This document shows, piece after piece, positions 34,129 to 41,055 of a DNA stretch of 41,055 nt. This stretch comes from JBGPIT01 sp041485125. GTDB taxonomy: Bacteria > Desulfobacterota > Binatia > UTPRO1. Position 1 is the first letter of the stretch. Every line of letters starts with the position of its first letter. Location of the stretch: NCBI GenBank assembly GCA_041485125.1, contig JBGPIT010000005.1:1-41055 (forward strand), given 5' to 3'. A program made the translations under genes and the position numbers. Under the pieces are notes generated by a model, which was not told the DNA's origin, made no database searches, and saw nothing but the letters and a program-made list of their open reading frames with translations.

Positions 34129-34944
34129 TCACGTCGCGTAGTGCCGCCGGACGATGCCCGAAGACGCGAGCGCATCGCGTACGCGCGGGCTCAACAAGGC
34201 AGCGAGCTCCGGGTCATCGCCCGTCGCGGCGCCGGGGTGGCAATAGAGCTCGCTCACGCCGTCCGGCAGCGCCGCGATCACGCGCAAGAGGTAGCGCTCG
34301 CTCACCGCGCCGGTCTGGTGATGGCCGTACACGCGGTCGGCGACGCGGACGCCGCACGCGCGCGCGCGCCGCACGGCGCGACGACAGAGGAGCGCGAAGA
34401 TCGCGGCCTCCGCGAGCTTCCGCCCGGCGTGGCGACGGTCGAAGGCGAGCGCCGGAGCGAGCGGATCGCGCGGCACCCGCACCGCCGCGATCCGGTACTC
34501 ACGCGCGAGGCCGAGCAGGATCGTGAAGATCGCGGGATGAACCTGGAAGTCGAGGTGAGCGTCGAGATGCGTCGGCCCGCGACCCGCGGCGAGGCAACGC
34601 TCGATCTGCGCCCGCAGCTCGTCCGTGGCCTGCCGTCGCGCCGCCGCCGAGGCGGCGAGGCGCAGTCCCTGCAGAATGGGGCTCTCGGGAAATCGCCCCG
34701 TCGTGTCGACGAGCAGCGGAATGCGCGCCGGCGGCAAGACGGCGCGGCCCTTGACGATCGTCAGGTGGACGCCGATCGCGAGCGCGGGGAGATCGCGTGC
34801 GAGCGCGATCGCCTCGTCGGCGGCAGCACCGCCCGCCATCCAGCTCGCCGACGTGAGGATGCCTTCACGTGCGGCGCGCACGACGGCCGCGTTGACGCGC
34901 GTCGAGACGCCGAGATCATCGGCGGTGATCGCCAGCTGCTTCAT
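34129..34944 (-). CDS. hpnK: Hopanoid-associated ChbG/YdjC-family deacetylase
   Basis: From ATG 34944 the protein is 271 residues. TADDLGVS at the N-terminus, HLDAHLDFQVHP near residue 125 and ELYCHPG near 240 supply the metal-binding Asp/His set of the YdjC/ChbG deacetylases. The two neighbouring genes on the other strand are hpnJ and hpnI, and this combination identifies it as HpnK. In the known pathway HpnK removes the acetyl group from N-acetylglucosaminyl bacteriohopanetetrol, the product of HpnI. The reading frame extends 41 codons upstream into an AT-rich region with two direct repeats, probably regulatory, so the ATG is preferred. It is divergent from hpnJ. Confidence 0.88.
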   Translation of the reverse strand: MKQLAITADDLGVSTRVNAAVVRAAREGILTSASWMAGGAAADEAIALARDLPALAIGVHLTIVKGRAVLPPARIPLLVDTTGRFPESPILQGLRLAASAAARRQATDELRAQIERCLAAGRGPTHLDAHLDFQVHPAIFTILLGLAREYRIAAVRVPRDPLAPALAFDRRHAGRKLAEAAIFALLCRRAVRRARACGVRVADRVYGHHQTGAVSERYLLRVIAALPDGVSELYCHPGAATGDDPELAALLSPRVRDALASSGIVRRHYAT

Positions 34945-34955
34945 GGTCGTGCCCG

Positions 34956-35004
34956 GATTCGATACCGTACGGAATTGCGCGAATCGATACCGCAAGTATT
35001 TGCG
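34956..35004. promoter_or_regulatory. Repeat-rich divergent promoter region between hpnK and hpnJ
   Basis: GATTCGATACCG (34956-34967) and GAATCGATACCG (34981-34992) are near-identical direct repeats 25 bases apart, about two helical turns. An inverted repeat CGCAA-GTAT-TTGCG (34991-35004) overlaps the end of the second. The region is AT-rich by local standards and separates divergent hpn genes, so it could be an operator for both. Confidence 0.45.
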
Positions 35005-35124
35005 TGAACCGCGTGGCCGGACAGGAAAAAAATACCGGGTCCGCGCGTTCGTGCGGAAAAACATCATGCCCTCATTGACGAGGCGCCAGCGCGGGCGTAC
35101 GCGGGCGCCCGGAGGTGAGTGGTG

Positions 35125-36597
35125 ATGATGCGAACCCTCTTCCTGAATCCCCCATCGTACGACGACTTCGATGGCGGGGCGGGCTCACGCTACCAGGCGA
35201 CGCGCGAAGTGTGGTCGTTCTGGTACCCGACCTGGCTGTGCTACGCAGCCGGCGCGCTGCCGGACAGCCGCGTGCTCGACGCGCCGCCGCTCGGCCTCGG
35301 CGTCGCCGACGTCGTCGCGATCGCGAAGGACTACGAGATGGTCGTGCTGCACACGAGCACGCCGTCCTTCGGTGTCGATGCGGAGACCGCGGCGGCGATC
35401 AAGTCCAAACGGCCCGACACGACCATCGTGTTCGTCGGCGGGCACGTCTCCGCCGAGCCGGCGAGCTCGCTCGCCGCCGCGCCCGCGATCGACGTCATCG
35501 CGCGGAAGGAGTTCGATCATTCGGCCATCGCGCTCGCCGAGGGCCGGCCGTGGTCGGAGATCCCGGGGATCAGCTTCCGCGGGCCGACCGGTGTGGTGAA
35601 CAACCCCGACGCACACCCGCTCGACACCGCCGCGCTCGACGCGTTGCCGTTCGCGACCGACGTCTACGCGCGTGATCTCGACTACAAGCGCTACAACAGC
35701 CCGTACTGCAAATACCCGTACGTGTCCCTCTACACCGGCCGCGGGTGCCCGGCGCGCTGCACGTTCTGCCTGTGGCCGCAGGTGACCACCGGTCACAGCT
35801 ACCGGACGCGCTCGGTCGAGAACGTCTGCGACGAGGTCGCGCGCATGCCCCGGCTCTTTCCGGAGATGCGCGAGGTGTTCTTCGACGATGACACCTTCAC
35901 GGCCGATCCCGAGCGCGCGCGCGCGATCGCGCGACGGCTCCGACCGCTCGGCCTCACCTGGTCGACCAACTCGCGCGCCAACGTCGACCGCGAGACCCTG
36001 AAGGAGATGAAGGACGGCGGGCTGCGTCTGTTCGTGATCGGCTACGAGAGCGGCAACGCGGAGATCTTGAAGAACATCAAGAAGGGCGTCGGCCTCGACC
36101 GGGCGCGGCGCTTCACCCAGGACTGTCACGATCTCGGCATCCTGATCCACGGCACCTTCATCCTCGGTCTGCCGGGGGAGACCCGCGAGACCATCGCGGA
36201 GACCATGCGCTTCGCGCGCGAGATGAGCCCGGAGACGATCCAGGTCTCGCTCGCGTCGCCATATCCGGGCACGCACTTCTACGACTGGGTGCGCGACCAC
36301 GGCTTCCTCGCCGTCGATCAGATGGTCGACCGCAACGGCTACCAGCAGTGCGCGGTGAGCTATCCGACGCTCTCGGGGGAGGAGATCTACGAGGCGGTCG
36401 AGAAGTTCTATCGCTCGTACTATTTTCGGCCGACCTACATCTTCCAGAGCGTCCGCAAGATGGCGCGCGACCGCGACGAGCGGCGTCGCATGCTGCGCGA
36501 GGGGCGCGAGTTCCTCGGCACGATGTGGCGCCGGCGGCGCGCCGCCGCGGGTCGAACGCCGGTGATGCCATCGATGCAGGCGGAGAGCGGCTCGTGA
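35125..36597 (+). CDS. hpnJ: Hopanoid-associated radical SAM protein (cyclitol-ether forming)
   Basis: The 490-residue protein has an N-terminal region of ~150 residues like a cobalamin-binding fold, with FLNPPSYDDFDGGAGSRYQ at the start. The radical SAM core follows, with the 4Fe-4S ligands in CPARCTFC (residues 208, 212, 215). FDDDTFTADPERA, GYESGNAEILKNIKKG and LGLPGETRETI are typical of the B12-binding-like subgroup and specifically of HpnJ. HpnJ converts glucosaminyl bacteriohopanetetrol to its cyclitol ether by rearranging the sugar ring. GGAGG (35111-35115) precedes ATGs at 35125 and 35128. The hpnI start overlaps its stop (GTGA), so the two are coupled. Confidence 0.92.
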   Translation: MMRTLFLNPPSYDDFDGGAGSRYQATREVWSFWYPTWLCYAAGALPDSRVLDAPPLGLGVADVVAIAKDYEMVVLHTSTPSFGVDAETAAAIKSKRPDTTIVFVGGHVSAEPASSLAAAPAIDVIARKEFDHSAIALAEGRPWSEIPGISFRGPTGVVNNPDAHPLDTAALDALPFATDVYARDLDYKRYNSPYCKYPYVSLYTGRGCPARCTFCLWPQVTTGHSYRTRSVENVCDEVARMPRLFPEMREVFFDDDTFTADPERARAIARRLRPLGLTWSTNSRANVDRETLKEMKDGGLRLFVIGYESGNAEILKNIKKGVGLDRARRFTQDCHDLGILIHGTFILGLPGETRETIAETMRFAREMSPETIQVSLASPYPGTHFYDWVRDHGFLAVDQMVDRNGYQQCAVSYPTLSGEEIYEAVEKFYRSYYFRPTYIFQSVRKMARDRDERRRMLREGREFLGTMWRRRRAAAGRTPVMPSMQAESGS

Positions 36598-37925
36598 TTG
36601 CGACCGTGGGCGCGCTCGACACCGTGCTCACGGTGTCGGCCGCCTACAACCTCGGCGTCTTGCTCGCGGCGCGGCGGTTCCGGCGGCAAGCGAGTCCAGA
36701 GGCGTCGGGCGTCCTCCCGAGTCTCGGCGTGTCGATCCTGGTGCCGCTCGACGGCGCCGAGCCCGGTCTCGAAGCGAACCTGGCGGCGTACTGCACGCTC
36801 GACTATCCGGGTCGGGTCCAGATCGTGGTGGGGAGCCTCGACGCCGATGATCCGGCGCTCGTGGTCGCGAAGCACGTGGCGCGCCGCTACCCGGACGCCG
36901 ACCTCTCCATCTGTGCCGGTGCGGCCGTTCTCGGGCCGAACCGCAAGGCGTCGCTGCTCGCGGTGATGAGCGAGGGGGCGCGGCATCCGGTGATCGTCGC
37001 GGTCGATAGCGATGTTCGCGTCGCGCCCGACTACTTGGTGCGCCTGGTGCCGACGTTGCTCGATCCCGGTGTCGGCTTGGTCTCGTGCGTCTACCGTGCC
37101 CCGCACCCGCGTGGCTTCTCCGCGCTCTACGAAGCGCTCTGCATCAACGCCGACTTCAGCCCGTCGGTGATGTTGGCGCACGAGATCGGGCGGCGCGATC
37201 TCGCCTTCGGTGCGAGTCTGATGCTGCGCCGGAGCACGCTCGACCGGGTCGGCGGCTTCGCGGCACTCGTCGACTATCTCGCCGACGATCACCGCTTGGC
37301 AGAGCTGGTCATCGCGGACGGCAAGCGAGTGGCGGTCGCGCCGTACGTCGTCGAGAGCGACCCCGGCTCGACGAGTCTGCGCGGCGCCTTCCGGCATCAG
37401 TTGCGCTGGGCGCGCACGGTGCGCGCCTGCGCGCCCTGGGGCCACGCGGCGAACATCCTGACGCACGGCTCGAGCTTCGCGCTCTGCACGCTCGTGCTCG
37501 CGGCGATGCTGCCGCTCGGCAACCTCGCCCTCGTGCTCGCGGCGGGCGTGCTGCTGCTCCGCTTCGTCGCTGCCGCCGCCGCGGCGCTGGCGCTCGGTGC
37601 CCGTCTCAGCTGGACGCTGCTGCTCGTGCCGCTGCGCGACGTCGCGGCGACCGCGATCTGGGCCGCGAGCTATGCGTTCAACGACGTCGAGTGGCGCGGC
37701 CGGCGCTATCGCGTCGGCCGCGGTGGACGGATGGTCGCGCTCGCACCGGCCGGGCTAGCGCGCGCCGCGGTTCGCGCGCGCGCGGCCACGCCAGAGCGTC
37801 ACGAGCCCGGCGAGCGTCCACACGATCTCCCGAATGCGGCGCACCATGCCGAGCGCGAGGCCTTTGCCCGGGTCGAGACCGAGAAGGGTGAAGATCAGGA
37901 CCTTCCCGCCCTCCTGCGTGCCTAG
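36594..37925 (+). CDS. hpnI: Hopanoid glycosyltransferase (GT21-like, N-acetylglucosaminyl transfer)
   Basis: From GTG 36594 the product is 443 residues. It is related to ceramide glucosyltransferase and shows the D1,D2,D3,(Q/R)xxRW set: SILVPLDG, AVDSDVRVAPDYL, DYLADDHRLAEL and HQLRWARTVRA. There are membrane helices at the start and after residue ~290. HpnI attaches N-acetylglucosamine to bacteriohopanetetrol, the first step towards the cyclitol ether. The domain ends near residue 387. The last ~57 residues (AGLARAAVRARAATPER...) are polar, unlike the family, and lie antisense to the convergent hpnL-like gene over 171 bases. A TAG in another frame at 37756-37758 would end the gene where the family usually stops, so a frameshift near the 3' end is possible. 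Confidence 0.88.
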   Translation: MIATVGALDTVLTVSAAYNLGVLLAARRFRRQASPEASGVLPSLGVSILVPLDGAEPGLEANLAAYCTLDYPGRVQIVVGSLDADDPALVVAKHVARRYPDADLSICAGAAVLGPNRKASLLAVMSEGARHPVIVAVDSDVRVAPDYLVRLVPTLLDPGVGLVSCVYRAPHPRGFSALYEALCINADFSPSVMLAHEIGRRDLAFGASLMLRRSTLDRVGGFAALVDYLADDHRLAELVIADGKRVAVAPYVVESDPGSTSLRGAFRHQLRWARTVRACAPWGHAANILTHGSSFALCTLVLAAMLPLGNLALVLAAGVLLLRFVAAAAAALALGARLSWTLLLVPLRDVAATAIWAASYAFNDVEWRGRRYRVGRGGRMVALAPAGLARAAVRARAATPERHEPGERPHDLPNAAHHAEREAFARVETEKGEDQDLPALLRA

Positions 37926-38870
37926 CTTCGCGGGCATGAAGAAGAGGCAGGCGTCGACGGCGACCGACAGCACCTCGATCGTGGCCGCCAGACGGACGCT
38001 CGGCGCGATGCCGAGGAGCCACAAGATCAGGTAGACCTCGACGATCCCGTCCACCCAGCCGACGAGAAAGAATCCCGTCGAGAGGAGGAGCGGGCCGCCG
38101 TTCGCACCGTGGCTGCGGGCGATCGCGTCATCGAGCCGGCGCGCCCGCGAGTCCCACGCGGTGAGGCGGCGCTCGGCATCGAGTCGACGCGTCCACGTCG
38201 CCGGCAGCGCGCGCCGTTGCAGCGCGTCCGCGATGCGGACGAGACGGACGAACAGGCTCCCCCGTCGCGCCATCACGACGATCGCGACGCACAGGCCGAG
38301 CGCCGACACCGCGGCGACGAGCGCCACGCGTCCCACGCCCTCGAACGGTATCTCGTCAGCGAGGATCGCGAGGCCGGCGACGACGAACAGCAGTTGCGCC
38401 AAGGTCTGCGCGAGCTTCGCGACGGCGACCGATGCGCCGACGTCGATCATCGCGGCCTGGCCGCGCATCAGGCTGACACGGACGACCTCGCCGCCGAGCG
38501 TCGCCGTCGGCGTCACGTAGTTGACCGCGTCGCCGGCGATGCGGGCCGCGAGGAGTCTCGTGAAGCGCAGCGCCGGACGAGGCCGCGGGAAGGCGGCCCA
38601 CCAGCCGAGGGTGTTCGCCGCGTAGGCGAGGATCTCCTGCGCGATCACGAGCGTGATACCGGCGCCGACGAGCCGCAGGTTCGCCGCGAGCGCGTCGAAG
38701 CCCATCTGGTAGACGAGCAGGACGAAGAGCGTGCAGCCGGCGACGAGGAGGACGCGCTCGGTGACGAACGAAGCGAACGCGTGGCGCTGCGCCGCCGCCG
38801 GTGCGCCATCGAGCGGCGCGAGGTCCGGCGGCGCGGTCGCTGCCGTGGCGTCTATGTCGCGGCGTCCCAC
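37755..38870 (-). CDS. hpnL: HpnL-like lysylphosphatidylglycerol-synthase-type membrane protein
   Basis: From GTG 38870 the protein is 371 residues with about eight hydrophobic segments and no catalytic synthetase domain. VNYVTPTATLGGEVVRVSLMRG near residue 130 and MPAKLGTQEGGKVLIFTLLGLDPGKGLALGMVRRIREIVWTL at the end fit the UPF0104/LPG-synthase transmembrane fold used by flippase-like proteins, including HpnL of hopanoid clusters. It probably moves a lipid, perhaps a hopanoid intermediate, across the inner membrane. The start overlaps the end of the CDP-alcohol transferase gene by 19 bases, so the two are coupled. Its stop (CTAG palindrome) is convergent with hpnI. The HpnL name rests on context as well as sequence. 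Confidence 0.78.
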   Translation of the reverse strand: MGRRDIDATAATAPPDLAPLDGAPAAAQRHAFASFVTERVLLVAGCTLFVLLVYQMGFDALAANLRLVGAGITLVIAQEILAYAANTLGWWAAFPRPRPALRFTRLLAARIAGDAVNYVTPTATLGGEVVRVSLMRGQAAMIDVGASVAVAKLAQTLAQLLFVVAGLAILADEIPFEGVGRVALVAAVSALGLCVAIVVMARRGSLFVRLVRIADALQRRALPATWTRRLDAERRLTAWDSRARRLDDAIARSHGANGGPLLLSTGFFLVGWVDGIVEVYLILWLLGIAPSVRLAATIEVLSVAVDACLFFMPAKLGTQEGGKVLIFTLLGLDPGKGLALGMVRRIREIVWTLAGLVTLWRGRARANRGAR

Positions 38871-40015
38871 CGATAGATTCCCACGAAGAGCAACGCAAAG
38901 GCGTAGGTGCCGACGGCGGTGCCCCAGACGAACCAGTGCAGACGGCCGGCGAGAGCGAGCACCACCAGGAGATAGGCAAAGTCGCGGTTCATCGCCGCCT
39001 CGAAGCCGTGCAGCAGGTGCTGCTTCAGCTTCGAGCGCGGCGTCGTGCCGGTCGCGTGCCACCAGTCGGTCCGCACCACCAGGAAGTAGTACGAGACCAG
39101 GCCGTCGAGCGCGAAGCCGCCCAGGATGATCGCCATCAAGAGGCCGTAGGGCGCGCCGGGGTCGCGGCGGTGCAGGCCGACGACGAGGCCGATGAAGATC
39201 GCGACGTGCACGATGTTGTCGGTGGTGACGTCGAGGATCTTGCCGAAGGCCGACTCGCGCAGCGTGAGGCGCGCGACCTCGCCGTCGCAGCCGTCGACGA
39301 TCGCGGCGAGGAGGAAGAGCAGGGTGCCGGCGACACTGCTCCAGTACGCGCCTTGCGCCAGCAGCCACGCGGCGAAGAGCCCGATCGAGGTGCCGATCAA
39401 GGTGATGTGGTTCGGGCGGAGCGTGGTGTGCCGCACGAGCCAGCGGCTGATGCGCCACGACACCCGCCGGTCGACGAGGCGGGCGAGCGGCCCGTCGGTA
39501 TCGCGGGTGGCGAGTCGCAGGCGCTCGCAGAGCGCGCGCTCGGCCGCGGTCGCGCTGCGCTCGTCCGCAACCGGAACGCAGAGCTGGCCGTCGAGCGGAA
39601 CGTCGCGTGCGCCGCGCTTCCGCAGCGCCGCCCAGAGCGCCGGCGCGTCGCCGCGCGCGGCGGCTTGCCGTGCGACCTCGTCGAAGAGCGCCGACGGGCA
39701 GCGCGCGAGCACGACCTCGCCGCCCGCGCTGACGAGGGTGGGACGGTCGTCGAGTGGGACGGCCGCGCTGCCCTCGATCGTCGCGCTCGTCAGCAGGCAA
39801 TCGGAGCGGAGGATCGTGATCTCGGCACCGTCGCTCTCGGCGAGGCGATCGGCGATCGCGATGGCGCCGTCGCCCGCACGGCCGTTCGCGAAGAGCGAGC
39901 GCACCTCGGCACCCTCGTTCCCGGTGAGCACCGTCACGGTCTCGAGACCACTGCGCCGCGCGCAGACCACCGTTCGCAACAGCAACGGCAGGCCGGCGAC
40001 GCGACGAAAGCTCAC
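38852..40015 (-). CDS. Nucleotidyltransferase-like/CDP-alcohol phosphatidyltransferase fusion
   Basis: The 387-residue protein ends in a complete CDP-alcohol phosphatidyltransferase domain: DGEVARLTLRESAFGKILD (Asp244, Gly245, Ala248, Arg249, Gly258, Asp262) and Asp266, exactly the D-G-x2-A-R-x8-G-x3-D-x3-D motif, followed by membrane helices. Residues 1-~175 look like a nucleotidyltransferase fold, but the usual G-x-G-x-R nucleotide loop near the start is missing. The codons just before GTG 40015 (reading ILPPTA) look homologous and coding, so the real start may be further upstream or lost. The layout recalls inositol-phosphate cytidylyltransferase/DIPPS fusions. It probably joins a polyol phosphate to a CDP-activated alcohol or lipid. 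It precedes the hpnL-like gene. Confidence 0.75.
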   Translation of the reverse strand: MSFRRVAGLPLLLRTVVCARRSGLETVTVLTGNEGAEVRSLFANGRAGDGAIAIADRLAESDGAEITILRSDCLLTSATIEGSAAVPLDDRPTLVSAGGEVVLARCPSALFDEVARQAAARGDAPALWAALRKRGARDVPLDGQLCVPVADERSATAAERALCERLRLATRDTDGPLARLVDRRVSWRISRWLVRHTTLRPNHITLIGTSIGLFAAWLLAQGAYWSSVAGTLLFLLAAIVDGCDGEVARLTLRESAFGKILDVTTDNIVHVAIFIGLVVGLHRRDPGAPYGLLMAIILGGFALDGLVSYYFLVVRTDWWHATGTTPRSKLKQHLLHGFEAAMNRDFAYLLVVLALAGRLHWFVWGTAVGTYAFALLFVGIYRWDAAT

Positions 40016-40111
40016 CGCCGTCGGCGGCAGTATGACAGCGCTACGCGTCGGTACGGACTCGCCGTCCAGGCCGCTGCTGTCAAGAGGAGACGCGCGGCGG
40101 CATGCGGAACT

Positions 40112-40909
40112 TCAGGGATTCTTCAGTGCCGGGACGCAGAGCTCGGAAGGGTTCTTCGCGTCCAGCACCTCGGCGCCAAACTGGTTGTTCACGAAGAGGT
40201 GGGTGATCTTCACGAACTTGACGACATCCGTCTGCTTGATTTGGTAGCACATGAGGTGGTCGACGTGCGTTTCCGTGCCGGGCGCCTCGCCGTTCTTGTC
40301 GACCGGATTGCAGAGGAACTTCGGCTTCTTCACGTCGACGGTCATGGCGCCGAATTGATCGAGCAGCGTGACGCCGCTCACGGTGGTGAACTTCGGCGTG
40401 TTTTTCGTGACCACGACCTTGTAGCACTGGAAGTGATCGATCGTGAACATCGCCGGCGTCGGCGGTGTCGACACCACGCTCTTCACGCTCGGCACCAACA
40501 GGTGGGACGCCTTCTTGGCGTCGACGAAGAGACCGCTCGGGTTGAACTGATCGACGACCTCGATCCCGGTCGGCAGCACCGGCTTGGCGGCGTTCTTGAT
40601 CTGATAGCCCTCGAGGTGCTCGGTATGCAGCTCGGCGCCCGGGCTCTCGCCGTTCTTGTCGGTCGGGTTGCAGAGGTACTTCGGCTTCTTCACCTCGACC
40701 GTCGACGCGCCGAACTGATCGACCAGCGAGACGCCGGGCGGGTTCGGAATGCCCGGGAACTTCACTGAGCCGCTCGAGGCCGACGCCTTGTAGCACGTGA
40801 AGTGATCACCGCCGGGTGTCGGCGTCGTGGTGGGGGTCGCCGTCGGGCCCGTGAACGTCGGCGTCGGCGTGCGGGTCAGGGTCGGCGTGAAGACCGGTTT
40901 CCACCGCAC
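40112..40909 (-). CDS. DUF7450-type repeat protein, lacking a visible signal peptide
   Basis: The 265 residues from GTG 40909 begin directly with a Thr/Pro linker (FTPTLTRTPTPTFTGPTATP). Two tandem units of ~115 residues follow, each with FTCYK/FQCYK, LVDQFG/LLDQFG, VEVKKPKYLCNPTDKNGE or VDVKKPKFLCNPVDKNGE, and LEGYQIK/LMCYQIK. This is the Cys-containing repeat of the DUF7450-like family in secreted proteins of this lineage. Cys residues in each unit could form disulfides. No signal peptide precedes the linker, and the frame upstream is open but start-less to a TGA at 40982-40984. Either the N-terminus has been lost or the start is wrong. No function is known. Confidence 0.72.
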   Translation of the reverse strand: MRWKPVFTPTLTRTPTPTFTGPTATPTTTPTPGGDHFTCYKASASSGSVKFPGIPNPPGVSLVDQFGASTVEVKKPKYLCNPTDKNGESPGAELHTEHLEGYQIKNAAKPVLPTGIEVVDQFNPSGLFVDAKKASHLLVPSVKSVVSTPPTPAMFTIDHFQCYKVVVTKNTPKFTTVSGVTLLDQFGAMTVDVKKPKFLCNPVDKNGEAPGTETHVDHLMCYQIKQTDVVKFVKITHLFVNNQFGAEVLDAKNPSELCVPALKNP

Positions 40910-40934
40910 GGGTCCGCTCGGATCGGAGTGACTT

Positions 40935-41053
40935 TTTCGTTGACGCCGGAGGCTACGAAGGCGTATGCGGACGCGTCCCGGTCATGTGACGAGGTGGACA
41001 GCTCGGCGCCCCGTTCCGGAGCTTCGAGCAACCGCCCGCTACCAAGGAGGATG
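40935..41053 (+). promoter_or_regulatory. Promoter-like site and ribosome-binding site for a gene beyond the right edge
   Basis: TTTCGTTGACGC (40935-40946) is identical to the -35 region at 28547-28558, and TATGCG lies 18 bases after its TTGACG. AAGGAGG (41044-41050) touches an ATG at 41051, too close for normal initiation, so the true start probably lies past the window edge. No protein can be described. Confidence 0.3.
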
Positions 41054-41055
41054 CC

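Noticed and set aside
1..41055. tRNA, rRNA, integrase, transposase or attachment sites
   Set aside because: I saw no cloverleaf-like sequence, conserved rRNA block, DDE transposase or terminal inverted repeats, though a tRNA search program would be more sensitive than reading.

Overview
The window is a very GC-rich chromosomal segment that reads as ordinary bacterial DNA. I count 33 protein genes, several tightly packed operons, no RNA genes, no CRISPR array and no recognisable insertion sequence. The protein families point to an uncultured deltaproteobacterium-like lineage, most probably close to Candidatus Binatota/Binatia. The clues are Thr/Pro-linker Cys-rich secreted proteins (DUF4215- and DUF7450-like), an F420-type LLM oxidoreductase, a UGSC selenoprotein and an hpnI/J/K/L-type hopanoid cluster. 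That assignment is an inference from gene content, not a sequence match.

Layout. 1-0.75 kb: 3' end of a Cys-rich secreted protein. 0.9-12.7 kb: a surface-polysaccharide region with a zinc-ribbon methyltransferase, a GH39-like lipoprotein, a PMT/ArnT-like membrane glycosyltransferase, a small membrane-anchored protein and a giant glycosyltransferase of about 2,074 residues carrying four glycosyltransferase modules. 12.8-14.9 kb: aguB-aguA, agmatine to putrescine. 15.0-16.7 kb: a glutathione S-transferase, a DUF1232 protein and a small exported protein. 16.8-20.1 kb: a reverse-strand operon of di-haem cytochrome c peroxidase, Tat-exported metallophosphoesterase and mono-haem cytochrome. 20.25-21.1 kb: LLM oxidoreductase.

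21.1-23.3 kb holds the most interesting locus. A two-gene reverse-strand operon encodes a redoxin fused to a large domain I cannot name, followed by a selenoprotein of the UGSC family. The selenoprotein is split by an in-frame UGA that is followed at once by Gly-Ser-Cys and a perfect 9-bp SECIS-like stem. The redoxin gene itself carries an in-frame TAG nine codons before its CxxC motif.

23.5-28.5 kb: an RG/NP-rich repeat protein, a VIT/CCC1 transporter broken by two one-base frameshifts, MscL with a zinc-ribbon tail, PlsC, a second ArnT-like transferase and a small orphan. 28.5-32.1 kb: a 1,147-residue secreted repeat protein behind a promoter-like site. 32.1-34.1 kb: an esterase, a HAD phosphatase and a PTPS/QueD-family protein with Glu in place of the catalytic Cys. 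34.1-40.0 kb: hopanoid side-chain genes hpnK, hpnJ, hpnI and an hpnL-like gene, with a nucleotidyltransferase/CDP-alcohol phosphatidyltransferase fusion. These would convert bacteriohopanetetrol to its cyclitol-ether form. 40.1-40.9 kb: a DUF7450-type repeat protein.

No gene-free stretch exceeds about 200 bases. Several convergent or downstream gaps hold perfect 13-15 bp GC-rich hairpins without U-tracts, probably the terminators of this genome. Breaks in the VIT, redoxin and possibly hpnI genes could be real decay or one-base consensus errors in a draft assembly.
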